From Myxococcota bacterium (lineage in GTDB: Bacteria; Myxococcota_A; UBA796): DNA of 64,000 nucleotides. Positions 19,549 to 29,568 of the stretch are shown here, piece by piece (position 1 is the first letter of the stretch; every line of letters starts with the position of its first letter). The notes beneath the pieces are model-generated. The model was not told where the DNA came from and did not search any database. It saw only the letters and a list, made by a program, of their open reading frames with translations. Made by a program: the position numbers and the translations under genes. The DNA lies in NCBI GenBank assembly GCA_029251165.1, contig JAQXDW010000015.1, positions 62,001-126,000 on the forward strand. Direction: 5' to 3'.

Positions 19549-22500
19549 TCAGCTTCCGGTGCACAGCAGGATCGTCCGCTCGACATCGAGCAAGAACTTG
19601 CCCACCTCGAAGTGACCCGTGAAGCCTGGTGCGGAAGAAAAGGGGCTCTTGGCCAGGGCACGAACCCGGGGATCGCCCAGCAGCAAGCGCAGGTCACGGA
19701 CAGTGGCCAGCCCCGCCTCGCGTGCGGTCTTCTTGGCAGCCGCGTCGTCGGTGTCCAGCGCCGCGACGACGGCATCAAAGGCATCGCTCTGCAGTATGGT
19801 CTTGACCGAATCGGCCGCCGCGCGGACCGCCGCGGCCTCTGATGCTGCGCCCTCCGCCCTCAGCGCGAGGACGATGCCCTGGCTGGTGGCATCGACACCC
19901 TGTGCGTAGCCCTGGACCACCCCCCGCCACTGGCGCGGAATCTTCTGCAGGTCTGCCAGGACGGCGGCGTCCTGCCCCTCGGGGAACTTCAGGAAGAACT
20001 CCATTCGGCTGCGGGTCAGCGAGAGCTGGTAGCGCGCCATCTGGTGGTCACCCTTGGTGGCAAACTCATCGGCCATCTTGCGGAGCTCCTTGATCTCACG
20101 GACCTTGGAGTCATCGCGAATGAGTGCACCGAAGCGAGCGAGGAAGCTCTTATTCGCGCTGAGAGCCTCGGTAAACGGCACATAGAACTCCCGATTAAAT
20201 GCCGCCAGCGCGGCCTCCCACTCGGCCAGCTCCTGGCGCTCTGCTGAGGCAGAGGCATCTTGCCGCCGAACCATCTGCGCCAGGGCGGGACCATCACGGG
20301 CGGCCCCGATCTGCTCTGTGACTTCATCGAGGCTCTGCTGGGCATTGGACTGTGCATGCGCCATGGCTGCCATGCCCTCCGCAGCCGTGAGCGTCTTCTC
20401 AAGCGTGGTCACCAGGGACGCAAACCCGGAGATGGGCTCGCGAGCTGACCTCAGCAGCCCTCGAAGCTGACGGGACCGCTCGTCCAGTGTCGCCTTCATC
20501 CTGGTCGCTTCGGCGGCCCGGGTCTTCAGCGCCTCAGCCTCGGCCCGGAGCTTCCCGAATTTTCGCTGACTCAGCGCCAAGAGCTCGCTCCCCAGCGCAG
20601 CCTTGAGTGCGCTGAGCTGGCCGATGACGGTCTTGCGATCCGCCTCGAAGAAGTCGGTGACGCCCTGGTCTCCCTGAATGTCATCGATGACCGCTTCGAT
20701 GGCGTGCTTGACCCTTGAGTGCGAGGTCTTGGTCTGCTCACCGGTCTCGGCATCGGTGACCGTGATGTCCTTGAGGCCCTTGCGGGCGTCCTCGACATCG
20801 GCTCGGAAGACCTGGAGGTCCTGGACCGTCTGCGCCATCAGGCCCGGATACGCTGACGCCGCGACGGTCTGAAGCACGCCGAGCTCTGAGCGAAGGACCT
20901 CGACATAGCGGGTGTATTCCTCCTTTCCGTTGAGCCCCGTCATCGCCCGCATCGCACCCCAGAACCCAGACTGGTGGGCGTTGACTTCACCGGAGAAGTC
21001 TTCGAGAGACTTCACAGCCCGGCGCACCTCATTGGTGAGGTCGATGCGAAGCTGACTGGCGCTGGCGGTGGCCTGGTCCAGGGTCTCCTGGAGTGCTGCC
21101 AGCTCCTTGTCTCGATGGACCGTGAGCTTGGCGCGTATCGCTGCCGCGCTCTCTTCCACTGCGGCGGCATCGAGGAGCCCGTCGTGGAGGCGTCGCAGCC
21201 CGCCGAGGCTGTCCTTCCCGAGCTTCTGGAGCTGGTCGAGGAGATCGTGCGTCGACGTGCGCTGTGCGTCCACCTCAGCACGCGCCGCGACGGCGTCAGC
21301 CTGCGCAACGCGCTGCTGAAGCGGCGCACCGGAGGAGGCCTTCACGATGGCCGCCGCCAGGGTCTTGAGACCGTCAATGGCGCGCGTGGCCCGCCCTTGG
21401 TCCAGCGCCGTCAGCGCCGACGCCCCTTCGGCCTTGAGGTCGACAAAGGACTTCTGGAAGGGCGCCTCTACACCCGCGATGACTGGCGCGGCGTGGTCCT
21501 GAAGCCCCCCACGCAGCCCCGTGAGGGCAGCCTCGACGACGCCCTGTGCTTTAGGAAGCGCCTCGCGGAGGGCAGAGATCCCGAGGTGTGCCGCGTTGTT
21601 CGCCCGAACCTCCTCGGTGAGCGCCTCGAGCGCATCCATGGCATCGGAGTAGCTCATTGAGCGCTGGGCTACGGCAGTCGTGGTGCTGAGCAGCTTGAGG
21701 TTCAGCGCGGTGGGATCGCTGGGATACTCCAGCGCCACGGCACGCTGGTCGTCGATCTTCTGCTGGAGTGTGGCGGGAGAAAATGCCTCCCATGCGGTCT
21801 TTGCTGGGGTCAGCGCTGTGATCTGCTGAGAGACCTCGGCGAGCAGCGTGTCGGCGGCGCTCAATGCATCGGTAAACTGGTGCGCCTCGACCTGTGCCCG
21901 GATGGCCTGGAGCCGGTGAAACAGCGGGGTGACGTCCTGGGGAAGCGCGACGTCCATCAGCGCCTCCAGGCGAGCCCCGACGGTCTCAGCCTTGGCGGCC
22001 GCAGCGGTGTAGTCGGTGACGTGGGTCTGGATGTCAGCAGCCAGCTTCTGCTCCACGCTCCTCAGGCTGAGCTCTGCGGCCTGCAGCATGGCATCCCGCC
22101 TGATCGTGTTCTCTTCCGTCGTCGCCTGGAGCAGCCGAACGCGGACGATCTGCTCCAGGCTGTCCAGGAGCTCTGCGGTGATGCTTGGTGGGAGCCGCTG
22201 CTCAGCATTGACCACCTGAAGCACGCTCTCGTACTTCGCGTACAAGACCCTCGTGACGTCGCTGGACTGGGCCACCTTCAGCACCGCGCTCAGCGCATCC
22301 TTCGACGCGGTGTGCTGCTCTCGACACAGCACAATGGCGGCATCGATCTCAGCCTGTGTGGTCGCTGCGGTCTGAAGCACGCTCCGACCGGTCGGCTGCA
22401 CAAGGCGCCCCCCAAGCGTGGTGAAGATCGCGGTGTCGAGCAGCACCAGAGCGCGCTCATGAGCCGACTTGGCGGCCGCCAGCGGTGTGACGACGCTGGC

Positions 22501-23682
22501 GATGGTGTGCTGCTCGTCTACGCTGTGAAGAGAGGTCTCGAATTTCGTGATGTCTGCGATCAGGACACGCAGCTCCGACTCCGCCCGCAGCTTCTGCTTG
22601 ATGGCCATCAGGCGCTGCTGCTCAAGGGCCTCTTCTACCGCTCGCTGCGCGGTGTAGGCGCGGCGTCCTTCAGCGACAATCTGGCTGCCGATGCTGACGA
22701 AGTCCTTGAGGATCCGGATGCCTTCGGCGTAGTCCGGCCCGCTCCGTCCAGTCATGACCGCCTGCTGAGCCCGGAGCAGGCCGGCGCGGAGACGGCGGCA
22801 GTTGTCATGGCTGGCGCCGTACAGCGCGCTGAGGATGTCGAACTGCGACTCGACCTCGGCACGCAGGTGGTCATAGGCCTTCGCATCCCCGCTCTTCTCG
22901 CTGGTCTCGGAGCGCTCCGCCATCAAGGTCAGCGACATCTCCAGGATGTGGCCGATCTCACGCGACACCGGCTGTCCGACCTCAGGGAACGGCTCGGGAC
23001 CGACGGCGGCCAGCAGGACAAGCTCTTGCTGTGCCTGCCGAAGCGCCTCGGCATTCCCCTGCGGATCGTTCATGAGCACCTCGATCCTGTCGAGCTGATC
23101 GACGAGCTGCTCGGCATGCTCGTCCTCAGCATCCGCCTTAGAGAGGAAGCTGGAGAGCCGCTTGTTGAGCTCCCCCAGCACCTCCTGCTCGGCGATGAGC
23201 TCCTGGACCTCCGCATCGAAGGCTTGCTGCTCCTCCTCAGTGCTGGTCTTATCGGCCACTAACTTGGCTTCTTTGTCGATGACGTCATCGGGCGCTGCAG
23301 CGGTCTGCGCCTTGTCTCGCACCAAGACGGTCTTGAGGATCCGAAGTCCCTCCATCTCCGAGAGGCTCTTCTTGAAGCCATCCTTGAGCTGCTTCTTCGA
23401 GGCATTCCCCGAGTGAAGAATGAAGACCACCTTGCCGCGCTCAAAGATCACGACTCCGCGCGCAAACTTGGCCCCTCGAATCTCCTTGCGAATCCCCTTG
23501 CCGGCCGTCAAGGCTTTCTGACCCTTCTTGTCGCGACTGACCAGGGTCACAATCAGCCCCGCCTCCGTTCCTCCGCTGTTCCCTGCGTAGTAGAAGTTGC
23601 CCTGGAGGCTCCCGCCACCCGCACGGATCTTCCGAAGCGCAGGACTGATCTGACCTGCTGCACTCTCAATCGCTTCGCCCAT
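19549..23682 (-). CDS. 1377-aa coiled-coil protein with shared N-terminal domain
   Basis: Residues 1-125 form a compact alpha/beta domain (ISPALRKIRAGGG, GNFYYAGNSGGTEAGLIV, GKVVFILHSG, KKQLKDGFKKSLSEMEGL). It parallels the N-terminus of the 815-aa protein at 49140 in order and spacing: helix, FY(Y/V) strand, L.V/L.I strand, 'G(V/E)VI(F/W)..G' strand pair, terminal amphipathic helix. The remaining 1250 residues are long helices and coiled coils of mixed charge, rich in Ala, Glu, Gln and Leu. There is no obvious enzyme motif, membrane segment or signal peptide. GAGG lies 7 nt before the ATG. Large intracellular structural or scaffold protein is the safest reading. Its immediate partner in the operon is the 859-aa protein 32 bp downstream. 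Confidence 0.8.
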   Translation of the reverse strand: MGEAIESAAGQISPALRKIRAGGGSLQGNFYYAGNSGGTEAGLIVTLVSRDKKGQKALTAGKGIRKEIRGAKFARGVVIFERGKVVFILHSGNASKKQLKDGFKKSLSEMEGLRILKTVLVRDKAQTAAAPDDVIDKEAKLVADKTSTEEEQQAFDAEVQELIAEQEVLGELNKRLSSFLSKADAEDEHAEQLVDQLDRIEVLMNDPQGNAEALRQAQQELVLLAAVGPEPFPEVGQPVSREIGHILEMSLTLMAERSETSEKSGDAKAYDHLRAEVESQFDILSALYGASHDNCRRLRAGLLRAQQAVMTGRSGPDYAEGIRILKDFVSIGSQIVAEGRRAYTAQRAVEEALEQQRLMAIKQKLRAESELRVLIADITKFETSLHSVDEQHTIASVVTPLAAAKSAHERALVLLDTAIFTTLGGRLVQPTGRSVLQTAATTQAEIDAAIVLCREQHTASKDALSAVLKVAQSSDVTRVLYAKYESVLQVVNAEQRLPPSITAELLDSLEQIVRVRLLQATTEENTIRRDAMLQAAELSLRSVEQKLAADIQTHVTDYTAAAAKAETVGARLEALMDVALPQDVTPLFHRLQAIRAQVEAHQFTDALSAADTLLAEVSQQITALTPAKTAWEAFSPATLQQKIDDQRAVALEYPSDPTALNLKLLSTTTAVAQRSMSYSDAMDALEALTEEVRANNAAHLGISALREALPKAQGVVEAALTGLRGGLQDHAAPVIAGVEAPFQKSFVDLKAEGASALTALDQGRATRAIDGLKTLAAAIVKASSGAPLQQRVAQADAVAARAEVDAQRTSTHDLLDQLQKLGKDSLGGLRRLHDGLLDAAAVEESAAAIRAKLTVHRDKELAALQETLDQATASASQLRIDLTNEVRRAVKSLEDFSGEVNAHQSGFWGAMRAMTGLNGKEEYTRYVEVLRSELGVLQTVAASAYPGLMAQTVQDLQVFRADVEDARKGLKDITVTDAETGEQTKTSHSRVKHAIEAVIDDIQGDQGVTDFFEADRKTVIGQLSALKAALGSELLALSQRKFGKLRAEAEALKTRAAEATRMKATLDERSRQLRGLLRSAREPISGFASLVTTLEKTLTAAEGMAAMAHAQSNAQQSLDEVTEQIGAARDGPALAQMVRRQDASASAERQELAEWEAALAAFNREFYVPFTEALSANKSFLARFGALIRDDSKVREIKELRKMADEFATKGDHQMARYQLSLTRSRMEFFLKFPEGQDAAVLADLQKIPRQWRGVVQGYAQGVDATSQGIVLALRAEGAASEAAAVRAAADSVKTILQSDAFDAVVAALDTDDAAAKKTAREAGLATVRDLRLLLGDPRVRALAKSPFSSAPGFTGHFEVGKFLLDVERTILLCTGS

Positions 23683-24529
23683 GCTCGACCTCTTCGGAAG
23701 AATATTCGCAGAGCGCAGAGTATAGAGGCTACGAGTGATTCACTGCCATCGCAGTTCTATATAGACCAAAAATGCTCATCATTCCGGACACCCTGTCGCG
23801 ACAATGTCCAGAGCATTGAGGTGCTGACGCAAGGTGCAGTCGCGTCTTCCGAGCCCGCGGTGTCCGACCCCGCTGTCGTGACTTGCAGCCAGAGACGCAG
23901 CGCGTCCCCCAGAAGGAGCCGGTCTGCCAGCCCACCCCACTGTGATGCCTCATGTGCTGCAGAGCGCGCAGGGCACCGCGCCGTGTGCTGACCCGTCGTG
24001 GCGCTCAGGACTCCAGCAGCACCCGCCCGCGCCTTCATGGATGGGCACTTGTGGTCTGAAGCTCAGGATGATGGCGACCGCGATGGCTGCTGCCCCTTCA
24101 CTTGGCTCGGGTGGGGGTGCTCGATGCCCTTGGAGCAGAGGTCAGACTGTACTCAGCAGCCACGCCTAAGTGGTCACAATACGTAACGATAATGACACGA
24201 TGGAGCACCGACGGCGTGCGGTCGCGGAGGCCCGTCGCCATCGACTACGCTTCGCTGAGCACATCGAAGCACTCAGAATCAGACAGACTGCTCGGGAAGC
24301 ACAAGACCGCTGACCGCGGACCGCGCTGCTCCAGCAGGCAAGTCGGCTCTGGTGGCATCTGCAGGCTGGACTCCACAGCGCAGAATGCAGCAAGGCGCAC
24401 CATCCGCTGCTCCCCATGGGGGGCAGCGTCTTGCATGGAAGATTTCAAAGGAATGAAGTAAACTAAATCGAGCGACTCTCAGTTCGAGTCCGTGTCTTAA
24501 TCCTATCATCTCGGCGAGACGTCTCAGCG
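23683..24529. other. divergent intergenic region, possible degraded coding remnant
   Basis: This is the 850-bp gap between the divergent 1377-aa and kinase genes. Around 24200-24460 one frame reads a charged helix (MEHRRRAVAEARRHRLRFAE), a TGA, and then LLQQASRLWWHLQAG in the same frame, possibly an old remnant of a gene. Near 23750 the palindrome TCTATATAGA could be part of the minus-strand promoter. No intact gene is seen. Confidence 0.4.
24516..24525 (+). promoter_or_regulatory. 10-bp perfect palindrome 4 nt before the kinase start
   Basis: GAGACGTCTC is a perfect palindrome immediately before the GTG at 24530, where a ribosome-binding site is expected but not clearly seen. It could be a repressor site or a small hairpin that affects initiation. 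Confidence 0.3.
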
Positions 24530-27500
24530 GTGGCGAGCAAGGACACGATTCTCCTCAACAGCGACTTCAGCGTGCCGACGGGACCGGGTTCCGAGGCAGC
24601 GCCGGCGCCGGCACCGGTGAGATTCCAGGCGGGCGCGCTGGTGGGCGGACTCCGCATCATGCGGCCCCTGGGGCGGGGCGGCATGGGAGCCGTCTGGGTT
24701 GCCCGAGACGAGACGCTCGGTCGCCGCGTTGCCCTGAAGGTGCTGCATGCCTCGACTGCACACCTCGGCGACATGCTCCTGCGAGAGGCCCAGACGACCG
24801 CACACTTCAGCCACCCACACATCGTCCAGATCTACGCAACGGGCGTTCACCAGGGGGCAGTGTGGCTCTCTCTGGAGCTCATCGACGGAGGCTCGCTTCG
24901 TCAGCGACTGCGCGGCGGTCCCCTCGCAGCACTGGAGGGAGCACGCCTGCTTCGAGGCGTTGCAGATGCCCTGTCACATGCCCACCAGATCGGTGTGGTC
25001 CATCAAGACCTCAAGCCAGAGAATGTGCTGATTGGCACCGACGGCCGCGCGCGGGTGGCGGACTTCGGGCTGGCACGTCGCATCGAGGTGTCGGGGGACA
25101 GCCACGATGAAGAGCACCTGGAGTCGCTCGGGATTCCGAGCTCTCGGATCGCTCCGATCTGTGGAACACCACCGTACATGGCACCCGAGCAGTTTCGTGG
25201 AGCCTCCCCCTCACCAGCGGCCGATGTCTGGGCGTTCGGCGTCTTGATGTGGGAGGTCCTGCGCAATGATCGCCCCTTTGACTCCGGCTCGGACGTGATG
25301 GGCACAATCGCGCAGCGGGTCTTGGAGCTGTCGGAGGCTCCATGCCCCCAGGACCTCCCTCCAGAGCTCGCGTCTCTGGTGCAGCGCTGCCTGTCGCCAG
25401 ACCCAACGACGCGACCGAGCGCACACGAGCTGTACCGCACGCTAGAGCACTTCGTGCGTCCCACCCAGGCAAACCAGGATGGGCCGCCATTCCGAGGGCT
25501 GACGCGCTTTACAGAGTCCGGATCGCGGGGATTTTACGGTCGCGAGGCGGAGGTGTGCTTGCTGGTCGAGCAGATCCGAATCCAGCCGGTCCTCCCCCTC
25601 GTGGGCCCCTCAGGGACCGGTAAGAGCTCTCTGGTGCTGGGCGGGCTGGTGCCGAGGCTGCGAGAGCAGGGGACCATCTGGCTGATCGAAGCGCGGCCCG
25701 GACACGACCCGTTCGGCATGCTCACCAGCGCGCTCCGACAGAACCCCTCACACACCGCTCAGGCCATGAGCCTGCCCACCGGCGAGCGCAGGAGTGCGAC
25801 CACGTCGGAGAGCCTTCGCGTGTCGGCTGCCGCGCTCCGCGCAGATCCCTTCCTGCTGGGGCGACTGCTGCGCACCCGAGCCGCGCAGCTGGGACGGACG
25901 GCGGTGCTCTTTGTCGATCAGCTCGAAGAACTCCTGGCGAGCTCGGATCACGAGACCCGGCTCGCCTACCTGCGCAGCATCGTGCTCGCGGCGGACGATC
26001 CAATCGATCCGGTTCGGGTCATCTTGACACTGCGGGATGACTTTCTCGGTCGGCTGGCGCTCGACGCGGACATCCAGCGCGGGCTCTCTCGAGTCTGCGT
26101 GGTCCAGCCGCCGGGCCCCGCGAGCCTGAGACACATTCTCGAAGCACCGGTGCAAGCGCGCGGGTTCCGATGGGAAGACGACGCAATGGTGGATCGCCTG
26201 GTCGCCGCGACGGATGGACTGGTGGCGTCTCTTCCGCTGCTGCAGGTTGCCGGGGCCCTGCTCTGGGAGCGCAGAGACCCCCACAGGCGCGTGATTCCAC
26301 GGTCTGCGCTCGATGAGATCGGCGGCCTGCACGGCGCAATTGCGAGCCACGCAGACGTCGCGCTCGCAGGAATCTCCAAGGAAGAGCAGGCCACTCAGCG
26401 GCGGCTCTTGCTCCGCCTCGTGACCCCCGATGAGACCCGTGCGGTGCTGCCCCTGTCGCAGCTGCGAGAGCTGGTGGGGCCAGGTGTAGAGGAGGCGCTC
26501 GAGCGCCTGGTGACGCACCGGCTGGTCAACCTCCGCCGTGCCGAGGGCGGAGACACCGATGTCGAGCTGGTGCACGAGGCCTTGATCACCCACTGGCATC
26601 GGCTCCGGCGGTGGCTTGACGAGGGCCGGACCGACCACCGTCTCGCGGTCGATGTGGAGGAGGCCGCGCAGCACTGGAGCCGCCAGTCTCAGAGCACAGA
26701 CGCGTGCTTGACGGGCACCCGGCTCCAAGAAGCCCTCTCGGCACGCACCCTGCACAGCCTGGAGTGGTCCCCGCTGGCTGACCGCTTCCTCGAAGCCAGC
26801 GCAGCGCACGCCCGAGACCGACAGCGCCTCCGCCGGCTCGCTGCCGGTGGCGTGGCCGCGCTGCTCACACTCCTTGTGGTCGTGCTGGCGGGTGCGCTGT
26901 GGCAACGAGAAGAGCGCCTGCATGCACAAGAAGCACTCGTCACAAGCGAGCGGGTTCGTGTGCAGACCGCCCAGCGAGAGCGAGACAGCGCGACCGCAGC
27001 CCTGCTCTCGATGCGGTCGAGCGAAGACAGCGCGGAGCGACGGAACGCAGCCGCGCTGGCACGCGCAGCCGCCGGACTGACCCTGGCCCGGGAGGTCGGG
27101 GAGCCCGAGCTTGAGGCACGCCTGTGGGAGCAGGTGCTCTCTTCACTCAGCCGCGCCCTCCCGATGCAGCACATCCCCCCCACGACGCCCGGAGACCGGA
27201 TCGCCTACACCGCGCTGCCAAGGACGGGCGTCCACGCCGCGATTGCCGAGCAGGAATCTGGCACGATCCAGATCGTCGACGTGCAGACCGGCGAGACCAT
27301 CGCGACTCATTCTCGGTGTGCGCCGACAAAGCAAGGGGGGGCCTGGTCGTCCGACGGCACACGGCTGGCCCATCAATGCCTGGACTCCTTTGGTGTGCAG
27401 GTAATGGACGCCTCGGGTGCGCTGCTTCAAGAGCTTCCCTGCGGCCCTGCTGGGGCACGACCGGGCGACTGGCGCGGCATGGTTGCCTGGATGGACGGAC

Positions 27501-29425
27501 AGCTCTTTGTGGGGGCCGTCGATGGGATCTGCGTCTTCGAGGGCACGCCGCTGCAGCAGACCCGCTTCCTTGAGCTTGAGGGAGAGGTGGTCCGCTTGAG
27601 CGTGAGCGATCGGTGGGTTGCTGCCGGGCTCGGCAACGCCGCCGAAAGCGACATCGCGAGCCGCGTCTGGGACCGGATCACCGGAGAGGTCCACCTGGAG
27701 CTGACCGGAGATGCCGCCTTCCTCGCGCAGCACCTCGTCACCGACGACTTTCTCGTGCGTCGGTTTCGCGGTGCGCCTGATCACCTTGAGGTGTGGTCGC
27801 TGGACGGACAGCCGCGACAGGTGCTCGACCTGATGAGCGCTCAGGGTCAGTCTGGCGGCGTGACCTTCGACGCCGCCTCCGAGCACCTCATCGCTCCCTT
27901 GAGCGGACAGCTCCGCCGATGGGACACCGCCACCTGGGAAGAAGACACTGACTTTGCGCTGGAGGCCAAGTTCCGTAAGGACACCCTCGTCTCACCCGAT
28001 GGTCGGTTTCTGGTGGCGCTCGCCAAGAGCGGGCGCGTTCAGGTGAGCGACGCGACCAGCGGTGCGATCGTGTTCGATGACACCTCGCTGCAGTCCAAGC
28101 CTCACGCGGTTGTCTTTCTCGACTCGGACCGGCTCCTGGTCTTCACGAGCACTCAGGGCGCAGTACTCTGGGACCTCTCACCGCTTCCTCAGACCATCAT
28201 CCCTCGGCCAGCGCGCGTCCTCGATGAGCGCATCGTCGGCACGCGCTACTGGTGGCTCACGGAGGGCGGGGCGGTGCAGACCGGGACCGCCGCTGGAGAG
28301 GCTCCCCGCGTGCTTGGAGCGGTGGCAGACGACAACGCGGCGCGCTTCGTGATGGCCGCAGACTCCTGGGCCATCATCGCGTCGGACGGCATGTGGAGCG
28401 CCTGGCATCCCGACGCGACCGAGCCGGAGTGGTCGCGACCGGCCCTGCCTGGGCTCGTGGGAGCGGCGAGCTCACCCGATGAAGCCTTCGTCGCGGTCCG
28501 GACCCGCGCGGGCATGCTCATCGTGCTGGATCGGTCCGGTGAAGAGGTCCTCCGGAAGCGCTTCGTCTCGCCGGGAGACCTCGTGGTCGATGGTCAGAGC
28601 TACGGCAAGATGGACCCCGCCTTCACGACGGCAATCTGGGCACCGGACAGCTCCTTTGTCCTCGGTGAGCAGCTCAATTCAGGCGAGCGCTGGCAGTGTC
28701 ACCGCGCGGACTGGAGCTGTCGGCAGTGGCCCCACATCATCCGGCAGAGCACGATGGTCTTCTCACCCGATGGACAGCGGCTCTATGATCGGGCCATTGA
28801 GCACACGACCGCGACCGAGACATACCGCTTCCGCCGTCTGGAGCCAGAGACCGGAGCCGTGCTGTGGACCTGGCAGGATGAGCGCCTGAAGACCCACGTC
28901 TCCTCCATTGCAGCAGGAACAGATCGGATGATGTTCGCGTCGACAGCAGGGCAGGTGTTTGCCCTGACCTCAGACGGTGAATTCGATCACGTCGCGGCCT
29001 TTCACTCAGACAACCGCTCCCTGCTGTCCCTCTCGCTCCTGCCCGACGAGCGCCGCGTGATCGTCGCAGAGAGCCTCCCCCGAGAGACGATGTGGATCTG
29101 GGATGCGGATCAGCAGCGCCTCGCCGCGAAGTGGGAGGGGGTCGAGGGCGGAGAGTGGCAGTACGTCGTGGCCAGCCCGCACCCGCAGCCCTGGGCAATG
29201 CTCGGTGACCGCGCGCTCGTTCCCCTGGCCGTTCCGCCCGTGCGTGACATGGACGAGACGGTGCAGGGCGTCCTCGCCCAGTCCAACCTGCGGATCTGCC
29301 GAGAGAGCCTGGCCACAGTCGCGGTGGTGCCCTTCCCCGACGCCACCAGCCCCTGGGCACCGCCGGCGCTCTGTGACGAGCCACTGGCAGGGAGCGACGC
29401 ATCGGGCTCCAGCACACCCCGCTGA
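24530..29425 (+). CDS. Ser/Thr kinase / STAND ATPase / beta-propeller fusion
   Basis: The 1631-aa protein has four parts. Residues about 40-310 are a eukaryotic-type kinase: Gly loop LGRGGMGAVW, catalytic Lys in RVALKVL, catalytic loop GVVHQDLKPENV, DFG in VADFGLA, APE in APEQF. Residues about 330-740 are a STAND/NACHT-like ATPase with Walker A VGPSGTGKSS (about 356-365) and Walker B VLFVDQLEEL. A transmembrane helix lies at about 770-790 (AALLTLLVVVLAGAL). The C-terminal 750 residues are WD40-like blades. The kinase should be cytoplasmic and the propeller extracytoplasmic or membrane-proximal. The catalytic loop reads HQD instead of HRD, so activation-loop control may differ; the catalytic Asp and DFG are intact. 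The GTG start has only a weak ribosome-binding site. Confidence 0.93.
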   Translation: MASKDTILLNSDFSVPTGPGSEAAPAPAPVRFQAGALVGGLRIMRPLGRGGMGAVWVARDETLGRRVALKVLHASTAHLGDMLLREAQTTAHFSHPHIVQIYATGVHQGAVWLSLELIDGGSLRQRLRGGPLAALEGARLLRGVADALSHAHQIGVVHQDLKPENVLIGTDGRARVADFGLARRIEVSGDSHDEEHLESLGIPSSRIAPICGTPPYMAPEQFRGASPSPAADVWAFGVLMWEVLRNDRPFDSGSDVMGTIAQRVLELSEAPCPQDLPPELASLVQRCLSPDPTTRPSAHELYRTLEHFVRPTQANQDGPPFRGLTRFTESGSRGFYGREAEVCLLVEQIRIQPVLPLVGPSGTGKSSLVLGGLVPRLREQGTIWLIEARPGHDPFGMLTSALRQNPSHTAQAMSLPTGERRSATTSESLRVSAAALRADPFLLGRLLRTRAAQLGRTAVLFVDQLEELLASSDHETRLAYLRSIVLAADDPIDPVRVILTLRDDFLGRLALDADIQRGLSRVCVVQPPGPASLRHILEAPVQARGFRWEDDAMVDRLVAATDGLVASLPLLQVAGALLWERRDPHRRVIPRSALDEIGGLHGAIASHADVALAGISKEEQATQRRLLLRLVTPDETRAVLPLSQLRELVGPGVEEALERLVTHRLVNLRRAEGGDTDVELVHEALITHWHRLRRWLDEGRTDHRLAVDVEEAAQHWSRQSQSTDACLTGTRLQEALSARTLHSLEWSPLADRFLEASAAHARDRQRLRRLAAGGVAALLTLLVVVLAGALWQREERLHAQEALVTSERVRVQTAQRERDSATAALLSMRSSEDSAERRNAAALARAAAGLTLAREVGEPELEARLWEQVLSSLSRALPMQHIPPTTPGDRIAYTALPRTGVHAAIAEQESGTIQIVDVQTGETIATHSRCAPTKQGGAWSSDGTRLAHQCLDSFGVQVMDASGALLQELPCGPAGARPGDWRGMVAWMDGQLFVGAVDGICVFEGTPLQQTRFLELEGEVVRLSVSDRWVAAGLGNAAESDIASRVWDRITGEVHLELTGDAAFLAQHLVTDDFLVRRFRGAPDHLEVWSLDGQPRQVLDLMSAQGQSGGVTFDAASEHLIAPLSGQLRRWDTATWEEDTDFALEAKFRKDTLVSPDGRFLVALAKSGRVQVSDATSGAIVFDDTSLQSKPHAVVFLDSDRLLVFTSTQGAVLWDLSPLPQTIIPRPARVLDERIVGTRYWWLTEGGAVQTGTAAGEAPRVLGAVADDNAARFVMAADSWAIIASDGMWSAWHPDATEPEWSRPALPGLVGAASSPDEAFVAVRTRAGMLIVLDRSGEEVLRKRFVSPGDLVVDGQSYGKMDPAFTTAIWAPDSSFVLGEQLNSGERWQCHRADWSCRQWPHIIRQSTMVFSPDGQRLYDRAIEHTTATETYRFRRLEPETGAVLWTWQDERLKTHVSSIAAGTDRMMFASTAGQVFALTSDGEFDHVAAFHSDNRSLLSLSLLPDERRVIVAESLPRETMWIWDADQQRLAAKWEGVEGGEWQYVVASPHPQPWAMLGDRALVPLAVPPVRDMDETVQGVLAQSNLRICRESLATVAVVPFPDATSPWAPPALCDEPLAGSDASGSSTPR

Positions 29426-29431
29426 CGCAGC

Positions 29432-29506
29432 ACTCCCATGCCGACAGGAGCACCAGACTCCCATGCCGACAGGGGCACCAGACTCCCATGCCGACAGGAG
29501 CACCAG
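29432..29506. repeat. three 25-bp direct repeats between convergent genes
   Basis: Three head-to-tail 25-bp copies (29432-29456, 29457-29481, 29482-29506) differ by one base in the middle copy. They start just after the kinase stop and lie before the convergent propeller lipoprotein. Each contains CATGCCGACAGG. No coding role is apparent; a transcription-end or protein-binding role is possible. Confidence 0.9.
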
Positions 29507-29568
29507 GGAGCGCGTCGATGCCAGCGCCACGCTCACGGGTGGCTACACGGCCAGCAGCGCGAGGCCGC

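Noticed and set aside
24478..24510. A T-loop-like GTTCGAGTCC suggestive of a tRNA
   Set aside because: The five bases on each side do not pair, and no acceptor stem or anticodon arm could be placed upstream.
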